64,000 nt of DNA from Paraglaciecola sp. MB-3u-78 (lineage in GTDB: Bacteria > Pseudomonadota > Gammaproteobacteria > Enterobacterales > Alteromonadaceae), in the NCBI RefSeq assembly GCF_002835935.1, contig NZ_PJCF01000011.1:39143-103142 (forward strand). The letters run 5' to 3'. A program made the translations under genes and the position numbers. Below, piece by piece: positions 37,303-46,565 of the stretch. How positions within the stretch are numbered: position 1 is the stretch's first letter; the number at the start of each line of letters is the position of its first letter. A model generated the notes under the pieces. That model had not been told where the DNA came from. It did not search any database and was given only the letters and a program-made list of their open reading frames with translations.

Positions 37303-38091
37303 CAGATATTATCCATTGATAGGCCTGACAACTGAAACTGAATTGTCAGTCAGCCCATATAATTGTTTTAGTTAATCACAACATAAAGGCGCCAATAAGT
37401 CTGTTGCGCCCAGTGGTCGTAGACCCGTTCAGCTTTTGATGTCAGCACAGCCTAACGTGACTATCGGGCGGGATATATCAAAGTGAGTATGTTGCTAGGC
37501 AGCAATATTTACATCAAGCCCTAGGAAAAAATCTACACTGTCGCTCGTGTAGTGTAAGTTACAAAATAGAGCCTGTTTATTTAGCAGGCTAACGTCTTAG
37601 GGCTGCGAGTCACTATCGACTAACTCCAGTTTACCATCGACTAGTCTACTTCGGAAGTGTACCGCAAACCCTGAAACAGTAATAATGGATGTTGGCGAAT
37701 ATAAATTATTCTCTAAAGAAACACCTTGAATGTTTAAGTTCTACGAATGGCATTCCAGCCTAGAGCTTTCTGGTGACAGAAAGGTAAGCAGACTAGCAGC
37801 AAACTGATCTCCAGGCTCCCACATTGCGTAAATGCTTGTATTAAAGTACGTAAATTATCGTATCAACAATTCTAAAATATAAGGTGTTTTTATGTTCATC
37901 ACTCGCAGTAGACATCCATTTCAGGACCGGCACTAACTAGATGTTAGCCTTTAAAGATTGACCCTATATTTCTAATAAAGTATGTTGCCATTTAAGCTTT
38001 TTATGCACAGACTTTCTCTGTATTTACATTTTGATTGAAATAAATAATTGAATCAAAAAACAATATTGTTCAGAAATAACTTGGGAGTCGA
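37303..38091. other. 790-base intergenic region
   Basis: I see no gene. There is a hairpin AGCCTG-N9-CAGGCT at about 37571-37591 without a T-run. The 100 bases before 38092 are AT-rich and likely contain the promoter of the following gene. Confidence 0.4.
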
Positions 38092-40685
38092 ATGACAGAA
38101 GTTGATTTAGTCAAAATATTTAACCTCCAGCCTTCTGGAATTGCTGAGCTTACCCCTTTGGAAGGGAACTATATTTTCTTTAATGAACAGGAGCGTATCC
38201 TCAGAAGGCTATCCGTCAGTGAAATTCAATCTGTTTCGATATTTGATCTTTTTTGTGTGGATGAGAGTCAAAAACTGAGGACGATTTTTGAAAAATGTGT
38301 GACATCATCTACAGTTCAGGAATATTTTTTTAAATATAAGAGTGACAAAAACACATTTCAAATGAGGTTGGTTAAAAGCGATAATGGAAATATTATTAGT
38401 TCACTCACGGATATTTCCAATCTTCATCACTTGGAAGGACAGCAGTTAATATATAAGGAAAATATTAAATGTTTGAGCGATGCTGTTTCAGGAGCAAATA
38501 TTGGTTGCTGGGACTATTATCCTCAAGAAGATCGCATTATTGCGAATGAAACATGGGTAACTCAAAAAAAATACAAAGATGAAGACTTCAGATTAAATAC
38601 TGAATTATTCTCAGATGTGATTGATGGACTCACAAATTGGGCTTCTATTGTTCATCCTGATGATTTGGAAGCCACAAGTAAACTTATTGAAAAACACTTA
38701 AATAAAGAGACAGAGGTTTACGATGCCAAGTTTCGAGTGAAGTGTGGGGATAATCAGTGGAGATGGATTCACGATATAGGTAGAGTTTTTCTGCGTGATA
38801 AAGATGGTTTAGCTATTCGAATGAATGGGGTTCATATTGATATCACTGAACGTAAACAAGCCGAATTACGTGAGAAATCTCGCACTCATGTGTTAGAGCT
38901 AATTACGAAAGGGAAGCCGTTGCCAATTATTCTGGATGCCATTGTGAAGGTTGTTGAGCAAGATAACCCAGCCATGTTATGTAGTGTTTTATTACTAGAC
39001 GATACAGGAAAACATCTATTAAGCGGCACAGCATCCAGTCTTCCCGATTTTTATAACGAAGCGATTCATGGCATAGAGATTGGCGAAGGGGTTAGCTCCT
39101 GCGGAACCGCCGCCTTTATTAATCAGCGTGTAATTGTTGATGATATTCAGACACATGCTTACTGGGTGACCTATAAAGAACTAGCAAAAGAGGCAGGGTT
39201 AGGCGCATGTTGGTCGGAACCAATACGCTCCACAAAAGGTAAAGTGCTCGGCACTTTCGCTATCTATCATCGCAACATTAATCATCCAACAGAAGCTGAT
39301 CTTGCCATAATTGAACAAACCGCAAATATGGCAAGTATCGCCATTGAAAAAAAACAAACCGAAGAAAAGCTAAAACGCGCGGCCAGCGTGTTCACCCATA
39401 CCCATGAGGGGATCATAATAACCGATGGCTCTGGCAGTATCACTGAAGTCAACGTCGCAATCAGTCATTAGCCGTTGCATTTACGGATTTAGATGGCTTC
39501 AAAGCCGTCAATGACCGCCACGGCCATAATGTAGGAGATGAACTACTCATTGAAGTGGCACATCGCATGAAAGAAACATTACGTGAAGGTGATACGCTGG
39601 CACGTATTGGCGGCGATGAATTTATTGCGGTTATGGTTGATTTGGAAAACATTGAAGATAGTGAGCCTGTATTAAAACGACTACTAAAGGCCGCTTCCGA
39701 TCCTGTTTACTTGGGTGATGCCGTAATGCAAGTTTCAGCTAGTATAGGTGTAAGTTTTTATCCACAAGACCATGTAGGTGCAGACCTACTCATACGTCAC
39801 GCCGACCAAGCCATGTATATTGCTAAGCAATCAGGTAAAAACCGTTATCATTTTTTTGATACTGCACAAGATAATGCGAGCAAGACTCTTGGGCAAAGTA
39901 TAGGTGATATTAGTTCAGCGTTGGATAAATGTGAGTTTGTTCTTCACTATCAACCTAAGGTCAATATGCACACTAGTGAAGTGATAGGCGTAGAAGCTTT
40001 AATTCGCTGGCAGCATCCTGTTCGTGGTTTAGTCCCACCTTCAGAGTTCTTATACGCTATAGAAGGCCATGCCATTGGTTTGGGAATGGGTGAATGGGTC
40101 ATAGACAATACACTGACCCAAATAAGCCAGTGGCGAAACATGGGATTACATCTTTCTGTCAGTGTCAATATTAATGCCTATCAATTACAACAACCCGACT
40201 TCGTCACTCGCTTAACGGCATTGTTGGCAGCCCATCCTAAAGTGGACCCAAGCTGTTTAGAATTGGAAGTACTGGAAACCAGTGAGTTAAGTAACATCAG
40301 CCGAGTGTCTGCCACGATGAATGCTTGCCATGACTTAGGTGTGCGCTTTGCCTTAGATGACTTTGGCACGGGATATTCATCACTCAACCATCTCAGACGC
40401 CTGCCTGCTCAAATGATTAAAATCGACAAGAGTTTCGTGGGTGACATGCTAGAAGATACCGACGATTTAGCGATTGTTGAGAGCGTCATAGGGTTAGCTC
40501 AGGCATTCCGGCGTGACGTGATTGCTGAGGGAGTAGAAACTATCGCCCATGGATTAGCACTGTTGCAACTGGGGTGTGAGTTAGCACAGGGTTATAGTAT
40601 TGCTAGACCCATGCCTGCTGCGGATATTCCTGAATGGATTGATACTTGGAAAGCGGATGATTCTTGGCAAGCTTATAAAGGATAA
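38092..40685 (+). pseudogene. PAS-GAF-PAS-GGDEF-EAL c-di-GMP protein broken by an internal deletion
   Basis: The first frame (38092-39471) encodes a PAS domain, a PAS/PAC pair (QWRWIHDIGRVFLRDKDGLA), a GAF domain (GEGVSSCGTAAFINQRVIVD) and the start of another PAS (HEGIIITDGSGSITEVN), then stops. The next frame resumes inside a GGDEF domain (RNQSLAVAFTDLDGFK, RIGGDEF) followed by a complete EAL domain (GVEALIRW, DDFGTGYSSLNHL, AEGVET). The rest of the PAS and the first part of GGDEF are missing and the frame shifts at about 39450. An EAL-containing piece could still be made from ATG 39555. Confidence 0.88.
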
Positions 40686-40753
40686 CTGACTTGACCACTG
40701 AGCCTCACCAGAAGCGACCTTGTAGAGTAGTCGGGTATGTCCGCTTATGGCAC

Positions 40754-40910
40754 AGGCTGTGTAAAAACTAATTTTTCGCTGTTGACAATACGTTGCTGTA
40801 TCAATGAAAAAAAAGATTAACCGCAAATCACCATCAATATTCATTGTAGAGAAGGTTTTTAAGTCAAAGTTAAAGACGAAAATCCATAGATTGGAGTTTT
40901 CACACAGCCT
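40754..40910. repeat. 157-bp MITE-like element with 16-bp inverted ends
   Basis: AGGCTGTGTAAAAACT at 40754-40769 and AGTTTTCACACAGCCT at 40895-40910 are complementary at 15 of 16 positions. The interior has no gene. A related single end occurs reversed at about 43629-43650 and weakly at 24089. The type of element is not identified. Confidence 0.65.
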
Positions 40911-41078
40911 GGGCACATTTGCGACGCATAGCTAATGACACATGCGATAGCTCAACTTGACCCATCAACCATCACTGACCGCCACATCCACAGTCTCCAA
41001 AATTTGTTGCTAGTGTCCCAAACGCAGCCTAAAAACCACCAATATGTCCCCGCAGTTGCAACCTACAACAAAATTTCG
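40911..41078. other. Short unexplained segment before the att-like repeat
   Basis: A 57-codon frame at 40935-41108 (MTHAIAQLDPSTITDRHIHS start) ends inside the repeat with SLAEYVCDGQ. The second repeat copy also ends a frame with LAEYVGDGQ. It may be a C-terminal gene relic carried with the repeat. No family is recognised. Confidence 0.35.
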
Positions 41079-41235
41079 CTGGCCGAGTACGTCTGTGATG
41101 GGCAGTAGTGAAAATCACGCAGCGGCTCGCGGGGCACAAAAGAGCAGCACAGAGTGTTTTCGGAAGCAAATGGGTGAGACCCAAAATCTATAAGTCGGTG
41201 GGTGTGAGGTAACTCGATAATTTGTAACAGAAAAA

Positions 41236-41280
41236 TGGTGGCCCTTCCCTGGCTCGAAGAGGGGGCCTGACGATTATGAG
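41236..41280 (-). pseudogene. 3' half of a CAT-anticodon tRNA (Ile2 or Met), decayed
   Basis: Read on the minus strand: anticodon loop CTCATAA (41274-41280), then a T-loop TTCGAGC, acceptor strand AAGGGCC and ACCA. The 5' half is absent. The T-stem has a mismatch, unlike the copy at 59639. The acceptor end AAGGGCCACCA fits gammaproteobacterial tRNA-Ile2(CAT) best. Confidence 0.75.
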
Positions 41281-41379
41281 GCAAGGAGAGAATCTAAAAT
41301 TTACCCTTCGAGCTCAAGAAAAGTAACGCTTTTTTCCGGCGCATAAACCTCTTGAGTGCATAACCGAAACTATACCGAA

Positions 41380-41475
41380 CTTTTTGGGTTGTTGACGTTG
41401 TCGTCACCATGTAAGCCCAAGAAAACTCACAGTTTAACCTGACCGAACTCCGAACTTTTTCCGAATTGAAATTTC
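41380..41475. promoter_or_regulatory. Iterated CCGAACTTTTT motifs beside the tRNA fragment
   Basis: CCGAA(A)CT-type motifs occur at least four times (AACCGAAACTATACCGAACT, then GACCGAACTCCGAACT, then TTTTTCCGAATT). They recur in the second repeat (about 59765-59873). Their iteration near a tRNA 3' half resembles arm-type integrase binding sites, which is an inference. Confidence 0.45.
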
Positions 41476-41494
41476 AAAGGTGTGCGTTTCGGTG

Positions 41495-41535
41495 GGTGGG
41501 GTAGGGGCAAACTGAAAAACTGAAATTCTGCGAAC
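41495..41535 (-). repeat. Dispersed repeat family A, inverted copy
   Basis: The complement (CAGAATTTCAG-TTTTCAGTTT followed by a C-rich ACCCCACCCACC tract) matches the family seen at 42612, 53750 and 59332. Confidence 0.6.
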
Positions 41536-41702
41536 CTGCAACCAGACCGTGGTGTTCTAATGTTTTAGTAAAAGGTGAGGACATAATTCTAGCTCTCAAA
41601 AGAGAGTAATAGATCAAGAACGGAGATCTACGTCAAGCTTTTTTTCATGATTCATTAAACAATGTTAATGGTTAATTTAAGTGCGGAACGACAGATAATA
41701 AT

Positions 41703-41732
41703 AAAATAAAAAGGCTACGATTGTAGCCTTTT
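41703..41732 (-). terminator. Terminator of the PEP-CTERM gene
   Basis: On the minus strand, AAGGCTAC-AATC-GTAGCCTT is followed by a T-rich run (41703-41710). It lies about 50 bases past the gene's stop. Confidence 0.85.
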
Positions 41733-41778
41733 GAAGATTGTAGATATAAACACGAATGTGTTTTGTCACATATTTTAC

Positions 41779-42495
41779 TTACTGTTTTTTGGTTTTTCGA
41801 GATACTACAAGTCCGGCTAAACCAAGGACCATGATTAGATAAGTGGCAGGCTCTGGTACGTCTTCAACATTGATATCATCAACACCACCAAAGCGAATGT
41901 TGTCGATAGCAAAACCGGCTGGCTCAGAACCAACTAAATCCAAAAACACACCGGCAATGGATGCAGTATTATCATCCGTTACTAAACCTAAAAACTCGAT
42001 ACCAGTAACAGTGTTTGCTACGGATCCAATCAGACTACCATCTCTTGCAAATGCCGTGATAGCGGTAGACGCAACTGTATCAAAAAAGCCACCATCGAAA
42101 CCTACACCAAATTGATCAATACTGAACAATATTGCGATACCGCCATTAAATAAAGGCGTTCCACTTAATATTGGTGATGAGGGGTTTGAGGCGTCATTTG
42201 AAATGAAGGTGTCCGGCGCTGCACCATCCAGAGATAATGGGCCTGTTGGTGAGCCTACAATACAAGCCGTAGCTGCCGCACCTGGGCAATCAACAGTTGG
42301 GGTTGCACTTAGACTTTGGCCCATAAACCAACCGTCGAAACTTACATCTGGATCACTAATGTCACCTCCGTAATCTGTTGGAGTGTAAAATGGGTTGATT
42401 GTTCCTAATACAAATTCTTTAAAAGTGATTTGGCCAGCACCAGCGTTAAAATCTGAGTCATCAACTTTAATAATACCTGCTGAGGCTACCTCAAT
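41779..42495 (-). pseudogene. PEP-CTERM surface protein lacking its start
   Basis: The frame is open from about 42515 and reads DSRSLIEVASAGIIKVDDSD onward. ASAG looks like the end of a signal peptide whose first half and ATG are missing, and a stop lies just upstream. The C-terminus has the sorting signal: VPEPATYLIMVLGLAGLVV then basic RKTKK. The body is a lectin-like beta domain (PAGFAIDNIRFGG). An internal ATG at 42324 would give a 181-aa protein with no export signal. The truncation lies near dispersed repeat A (42612). Confidence 0.75.
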
Positions 42496-42611
42496 AAGTG
42501 ATCTAGAATCGATTTTCAGATGAAATATCTATGAGTCCAATTGTGTAAAAAAACCTGACAATGCGCTATAACTTGAAAGTTCTGACTGTCAGGTTCGCTC
42601 AAACCAGCCCA

Positions 42612-42715
42612 TTCCAGAATTTCAGGTTTTCAGTTTTCCGCCACCCCACCTAAAGTGAAAACCGTCAGACACCACCAACTGGCCTGGAGGGTACCTACTA
42701 CGGAAAAATCCACCG
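42612..42715 (+). repeat. Dispersed repeat family A, direct copy
   Basis: CCAGAATTTCAGGTTTTCAG, TTTTCCGCCACCCCACC, then GTGAAAACCGTC and CTACTACGGAAAAATCCACC. It is closely related to 53750-53852. It ends exactly where the IS6-like left end begins. Confidence 0.75.
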
Positions 42716-42716
42716 A

Positions 42717-43384
42717 GAGGGTACTGTCAAGTTAACAAGCTGACTCAGAAACATGCGATAATCTGGGCATGCAAAATACCAATATTTATGCCGGATATCG
42801 CTATCCACCCCAAATAATCAGTCACGCTGTGTGGCTTTATTACAGATTTACACTTAGCTTTCGTGACATCGAAGAATTGCTGGCAGCAAGAGGCATTACC
42901 GTCAGTGAGAAAACCATCAGAAATTGGTGCCATAAATTCGGTTAAAGCTATTGCGGGCTGCTGGAAAAGAACCGTGGACGATTGGGTGATATCTGGTAAC
43001 TAGATGAAGTATTTATCAAGATCAACGGCGTCCTGCATTATCTTTGGCTGGCTGTCGATCAGGATGGCGATGAAATTGATATTCTGGTTCAGAAACGTAA
43101 AGACAAGAAAGCAATGAGACGATTCTTCAGAAAATTACTCAAAGGGCAACAAGCCGAGCCAATCAGGATCGTCACCGTTAAATTTCGTAGTTATTCAGCA
43201 GCAATAAAAGAACTGATACCTGATGTGGGGCATTCTACAAATCAATACGAAAATAATAAATGCGAATCATCCCATCAATTTAGTCGACAACAGGAAAGGC
43301 AGATGAGGAAATTTAAATCACAAGGTCAGGCTCAACGATTTCTCTCCTGTCATGGAGTGGTTAATAATCTGTTTAGGCTTAGTC
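42717..43384 (+). pseudogene. IS6-family insertion sequence relic with dead transposase
   Basis: The left end GGGTACTGTCAAGTTAAC is followed by a transposase frame from ATG 42769 (FRDIEELLAARGITVSEKTI, WLAVDQDGDEIDILVQKRKD, SHQFSRQQERQMRKFKS, GVVNNLFRL). There are at least two in-frame stops (after CHKFG and after GRLGDIW). The second catalytic Asp is changed to Val (IVTVKFRSYS instead of VTDK). The right end is missing, cut by the IS1182 relic at about 43384. Confidence 0.88.
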
Positions 43385-43508
43385 AATCAAGTTGGTCGAC
43401 AAACATATCGATAACACGTATTGGATTGTCTTCGGTAACAAAGTCATCTATTGCTTCTGGGAAGCGTGTCGATTGGTGTCTTGATTGGCCTTTAATATGA
43501 TGAGACAT
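43383..43508 (-). pseudogene. IS1182-family transposase N-terminal fragment
   Basis: From ATG at 43508 on the minus strand the frame reads MSHHIKGQSRHQSTRFPEAI then DDFVTEDNPIRVIDMFVDQL and stops at the IS6 junction. This is the characteristic N-terminus of IS1182-type transposases. The terminal region of that element probably continues to about 43560. Confidence 0.8.
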
Positions 43509-44090
43509 ATCAGCTTTTCTCTAGTTTGGCTTACCCCCTTATTATACTAAACTCGGTCTCGAAGTTGGATCGCTGACTACGATTCATTGATCATAAGTAT
43601 CTTGTACTTAGACCAAAAGGTGATCAATAGTTTTTACACAGTCTGTGCCAATTGCGGTCATACATAATCCATATTTTCCGATTTTTGTACGGCAAGTTTG
43701 CCACCATAGCGGACATTGTAGCCGCTATGCGGTTAATGCCTAAAAGGGCTAATATTACTTGACCACTACAGTTCTAGGCATTGTCTAACTACCCTCCTAT
43801 ATCATTGGCCATCTCTTGCTGGAGTATATTTGATCAGCCTACAAGCCGCTGGCCGCTTTCTCTATTCAATCAAGCTATGCACTTATTGGTTGGATCTAAG
43901 ACTATTGAGATCAGTGATTTTTTGGCTTTAGACCAAATAGACTGAAAAATACTAAATAAAAGTCCAATTGCCCCTTTTTGCAGCCTCTATTTATACCACT
44001 GTGTATGCAAAATATTAATATCCTTTTCTCTGTTAAAGCTTTGTGTCATGCCACCCAATATAGGTGATTGCACAATATGAGGATGAGGAA
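43509..44090. other. IS1182 end, stray inverted end, and duplicated promoter region
   Basis: It contains the outer end of the IS1182 relic (to about 43560) and a reversed copy of the GGCACAG-CTGTGTAAAAACT end motif (43629-43650). From 43791 it is the 490-bp repeat shared with 46073-46565, which includes the upstream region of the GcvT-like gene. Confidence 0.6.
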
Positions 44091-44281
44091 ATGGCTAAAC
44101 AAAAACATCAAGAATTTGGCTTTGGAACACAAATTCGCAAATCACCATACTTCGATGCAACCTTACGTTGGGAAGCCAAAGGGGTCTTGGTGTATAACCA
44201 CATATATATACCCCGAGATTTCGGTGATCCAACGCAAAACCTCTGGAATTTGGTCAACACGGCAATACTTTGTGATGTTGC
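43791..44281 (+). repeat. 490-bp direct repeat, copy 1 (promoter plus 5' end of GcvT-like gene)
   Basis: It is about 93 percent identical by eye to 46073-46565. Both run from ACCCTCCTATATCATTGG through the start codon into codon ~64 of the GcvT/DmdA-like gene, ending at TGTGATGTTGC. Confidence 0.92.
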
Positions 44282-44315
44282 AACGACGTTCTATTTCACC
44301 TATGTTCAAAAATAA
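44091..44315 (+). pseudogene. Truncated copy of the GcvT/DmdA-like demethylase gene
   Basis: The first 64 codons match the full-length gene at 46375 (FGFGTQIRKSPYFDATLRW, VNTAILCDVA), then foreign sequence (TTFYFTYVQK) and a stop follow. It lies directly upstream of purU, so the duplicated promoter now drives purU. Confidence 0.9.
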
Positions 44316-44325
44316 GGTCAGAATC

Positions 44326-45198
44326 ATGGAAAAGCTAAAGTCTCAATCAACTGAGCTTGTACTTAAGGTCTCATGTGCTGCCACAGGAGGTATCGTAGCG
44401 GCTGCAGCATCTTTTTTATGGACTAACGGTTGTTATATATCTGAATTGAACCAGTATGATGATGAAAGTAATGGGCGTTTTTTTATGCGTCTGGTCTGCC
44501 GAATCGAATCAAAAGATTTTGATATTAGTTTGATTAAAGAAGGTTTTACATATATCGCCAAACAGTTCGATATGGCTTGGGAGCTTTATGACTCTTCAAT
44601 TCCTAAACGTGTTTTAATCATGGTCAGTAAATCAGATCATTGCCTTGCTAATTTGCTCTATCGTTTTCATAAAGGAGAATTACCAATAGAAATTACGGCA
44701 GTAGTTTCGAACCACAAGGATCTTCGGCATATGGTTGAGCGAGAAGGCATTCGTTTTGTTCATTTACCTATCATCAAAGAAAATAAAAGAGAGCAAGAAT
44801 TGGCCTTGCTTGATGTAGTCAAAGAAACAGATACAGAACTGGTTGTTCTTGCTCGATATATGCAAATTTTATCAGATAGTTTATGTAAAGAGTTATCAGG
44901 AAACGCTATTAATATTCACCATTCCTTCCTACCTGGTTTTAAAGGTGCCAGGCCTTATCATCAAGCCTATGAGCGTGGTGTGAAACTCATTGGTGCAACA
45001 GCGCATTATGTTACTTCAGATTTGGATGAAGGGCCGATTATTGAGCAAGCGGTTCAACCGGTTGATCATACTTATGGTGCTGAACAATTAGTTTCCATTG
45101 GTCGAGATACCGAAACAATTGCATTAGCCCGTGCCGTAAAATTGCATTGCGAAAATCGTGTGTTTTTGTATGGCAATAAAACCCTCGTTTTTAAATAA
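44326..45198 (+). CDS. purU: Formyltetrahydrofolate deformylase
   Basis: It hydrolyses 10-formyl-THF to formate and THF, recycling folate when one-carbon units are abundant. The 290-aa protein has an N-terminal ACT-like domain (KVSCAATGGIVAAAASFLW). The formyl-transferase fold follows with RVLIMVSKSDHCLANLLYR, NHKDLRHMVE, LARYMQILSD, INIHHSFLPGFKGA, the catalytic His in GATAHYVT, and DLDEGPIIEQ. Start ATG 44326. A longer upstream frame (from 44068) merely runs through the truncated demethylase copy out of frame. Clustered with demethylase, MTHFR and folD genes. Confidence 0.93.
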   Translation: MEKLKSQSTELVLKVSCAATGGIVAAAASFLWTNGCYISELNQYDDESNGRFFMRLVCRIESKDFDISLIKEGFTYIAKQFDMAWELYDSSIPKRVLIMVSKSDHCLANLLYRFHKGELPIEITAVVSNHKDLRHMVEREGIRFVHLPIIKENKREQELALLDVVKETDTELVVLARYMQILSDSLCKELSGNAINIHHSFLPGFKGARPYHQAYERGVKLIGATAHYVTSDLDEGPIIEQAVQPVDHTYGAEQLVSIGRDTETIALARAVKLHCENRVFLYGNKTLVFK

Positions 45199-46072
45199 AC
45201 ACACTCAGGATTATGCTGTGGCAAAAATAATTGATAGTAAAAAAATCTCAATAAATTACTGAAGCGTTACCTGTTGAAGTGCAGAGTTTTAGTGATACCT
45301 ATACTACCCTTACCCTCTTTTACTCATACTACCAACAAAGCGTGTGACTTAAGTCATCGACGGTATGGGTGGCGGGCATTTAGTACCCCATTCACTTAGA
45401 CCATCTAAGCTCATGGGGCTGAGTTCCTTTGCCGCCTAGCTGCAACTCCAATGGCTTTGAGTATATACCCAAGTGACCTCAAGATGCAGAGTTCAGCGGG
45501 AGTTCAAATCGTCAAATACAAGGCAAAGGTATTGAGGCATAGCATTCCTATGTCCAATACAAATAATGCAGTAGTTGGGGATTTGAAACCCGCCCGAAGG
45601 GAGCTTAGGCCGAAACTCAGTGCTGCGTTACAACATTTGAAAAGGGGACGGCCATTCCCTACATGTTGTGCCTTACCTTGGGGGCGTTGCCAAATAGCCA
45701 TGGTTAAAGCATCACAAAAAAGTTCTTCTTGCATTCTTGAACCCATTACCCAGCCCTCTACCTTCGGTAAATGTGAACTACCCACCAACGTCGCTTCGCG
45801 TCGATCACTGGGTTTTCTCGACAAACTTCCATAAAGAGAGAGTGTTTCATGGCTGCTCCGCACTGCTTGGGTCTTGAGTAACCATCCGGTCATTTGTTCT
45901 GCGCTTCAGCTCTCACCGTTTTAACTTTATAAGCTAACCATCATCAGTATCATCTTGTTGGCCTTTGCAGCTTGCAAGCGACGCTAATTTGACTTTCTCT
46001 GCGCTTGTTTATAGCGATAGCCACGCTCACTTTTATTACATTTCAGTTTGTGGCATTGGCTGACTAATAACG
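45199..46072. other. Non-coding stretch with a MITE-like dispersed repeat
   Basis: No real gene is seen. About 45455-45850 has features of a repeat recalled from several Alteromonadales genomes (GTATATACCCAAGTGACCTC, GCGTTACAACATTTGAAAAG, CATTCCCTACATGTTGTGCC). Its last ~60 bases (ACCCACC ... GTCGATCA ... TCGACAAACTT) resemble 48778-48838, just before the truncated folD. The open frame on either strand here is not protein-like. Confidence 0.5.
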
Positions 46073-46565
46073 ACCCTCCTATATCATTGGCCATCTCTTG
46101 CGGGAGTATCTTAGATCAGCCTACAAGCCGCTGGCCGCTTTCTCTATTCAATCAAGCTATGCACTTATTGGTTGGATCGAAGACTATTTAGATCGGTGAT
46201 TTTTTGGCTTTAGACCGAATAGACTGAAAAACGCTAAATAAAAGTCCAATTGCCCATTTTTGCAGCATCTATTTATACCACTGTGTATGCAAAATCCTAA
46301 TATCCTTTTCTCTGTTAAAGCGCTGTGTCATGACACCCAATATAGATGAGGGCACAAATTATGAGGATTAGGAAATGGCTAAACAAGAACATCAGGAATT
46401 TGGCTTTGGAACACAAATTCGCAAATCACCATACTTCGATGCAACCTTACGCTGGGGTGCCAAAGGGTTCTCGGTGTATAACCACATGTATATCCCCCGG
46501 GATTTCGGTGATCCAATACAAAATTTCTGGAATTTGGTCAACACGGCAATTCTTTGTGATGTTGC
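46073..46565 (+). repeat. 490-bp direct repeat, copy 2
   Basis: Partner of 43791-44281. This copy continues into the intact GcvT/DmdA-like gene. About 1.8 kb containing purU lies between the copies. Confidence 0.92.

Larger units (their letters stand above)
41079..41475 (+). repeat. ~395-bp direct repeat with tRNA 3' half, left copy (att-like)
   Basis: It is homologous to 59479-59873 in the same orientation, apart from a replaced block of about 50 bases after the first 50. Shared parts include the segment starting CTGGCCGAGTACGTC, the tRNA 3' half, and the block containing ACCGAACTTTTT motifs. The two copies enclose about 18 kb of accessory DNA. Confidence 0.88.

Noticed and set aside
44068..44325. 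N-terminal extension of PurU from 44068
   Set aside because: This stretch is the demethylase 5' copy read out of frame. PurU has its normal start and length from ATG 44326.
45451..45893. Long open frames on both strands within 45.45-45.89 kb
   Set aside because: Overlapping frames of similar length on opposite strands within a known-looking dispersed repeat, with no domain signature.
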